The notes beneath the pieces are model-generated. The model saw only the letters and a list, made by a program, of their open reading frames with translations, did no database searches and had not been told where the DNA came from. A DNA stretch of 5,436 bases. Source: Thermomicrobiales bacterium (GTDB lineage Bacteria; Chloroflexota; Chloroflexia; Thermomicrobiales; UBA6265). The position numbers and the translations under genes were made by a program. The stretch is from NCBI GenBank assembly GCA_025928535.1, contig JAICJJ010000233.1, forward strand, positions 1 through 5,436, in the 5' to 3' direction. Of this stretch, positions 5,335 through 5,436 are shown piece by piece (within the stretch, counting starts at the first letter, position 1; every line of letters begins with the position of its first letter).

Positions 5335-5436
5335 TTACGGCGGTCCGAGGTAGTCGTGCTTGCGGGAGAGGTAGAGGGTTTGCTCTTCCCGCGCCCACGA
5401 CGAGTAGGGGAGCGCGACGATCGGGTCGTAGCCGTC
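5335..5436 (-). CDS. C-terminal end of an unrecognised gene, cut by the window edge
   Basis: On the - strand, codons run from the window edge at 5436 to TAA (5335-5337), giving 33 residues that start DGYDPIVALPYSSW and end LYLSRKHDYLGPP. The residue use (aromatics, aspartate, few arginines) is like a real protein, and the stop falls 80 bases before the Uma2 start codon, a normal gene spacing. The fragment is too short to assign to a family. No SD or start can be seen because the 5' part is outside the window. The long upstream frame of the Uma2 gene overlaps this stretch in a different register and is the less likely coding choice. Confidence 0.5.
   Translation of the reverse strand, partial: DGYDPIVALPYSSWAREEQTLYLSRKHDYLGPP

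Noticed and set aside
5255..5398. N-terminal extension of the Uma2 protein by 48 residues
   Set aside because: The extension overlaps the end of the next gene, has no family similarity, and an SD marks the downstream ATG.
1..5436. Defence island or toxin-antitoxin system
   Set aside because: Only a solitary Uma2 gene hints at nuclease function; there is no antitoxin, methyltransferase, helicase or CRISPR array beside it.

Overview
The window is GC-rich bacterial DNA with ordinary coding signals: ATG starts, clear Shine-Dalgarno (SD) sequences and strong GC bias at third codon positions. It encodes an Uma2-type (DUF820) protein, a clade of chlorohydrolase-like amidohydrolase with a histidine-x-x-glutamine motif, and an ATP-grasp ligase with an SIGG signature. 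That mix is what I would expect from an environmental Chloroflexota, Planctomycetota or similar high-GC lineage. Assignment to a phylum is a guess; there is no rRNA or other marker gene here.

Layout. The + strand carries the 3' part of an ATP-grasp ligase gene (1-1050, open at the left edge) and then, after 97 bases, an FAD-dependent aromatic-ring-type monooxygenase (1148-2335). The rest is read from the - strand. In transcription order from the right edge these are the last 33 codons of an unrecognised gene (5335-5436), an Uma2-family predicted nuclease (4718-5254), a metal-dependent amidohydrolase (2996-4429) and a small acidic protein of unknown function (2544-2786). The monooxygenase and the small gene converge across a 208-base gap that holds a perfect hairpin overlapping the small gene's stop codon.

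How the genes fit together. The ATP-grasp ligase and the monooxygenase may be co-transcribed and could belong to one small-molecule pathway (amide or peptide bond formation plus ring hydroxylation), but the substrates cannot be read from sequence. The three complete - strand genes are separated by 209 to 288 bases, and each has its own SD, so they look like independent units. The amidohydrolase has the best regulatory signals: a consensus -35 hexamer and two copies of CGGATCAG between it and the SD.

No tRNA, rRNA, CRISPR array, insertion sequence or toxin-antitoxin pair was recognised, and nothing here is convincingly a new biological system. The points most worth following are residue changes in three enzyme families (ATP-grasp E-x-A, amidohydrolase H-x-x-Q, Uma2 K to R), the small unknown protein with its hairpin leader, the repeat-bearing amidohydrolase promoter, and two intergenic stretches that may be interspersed repeats.
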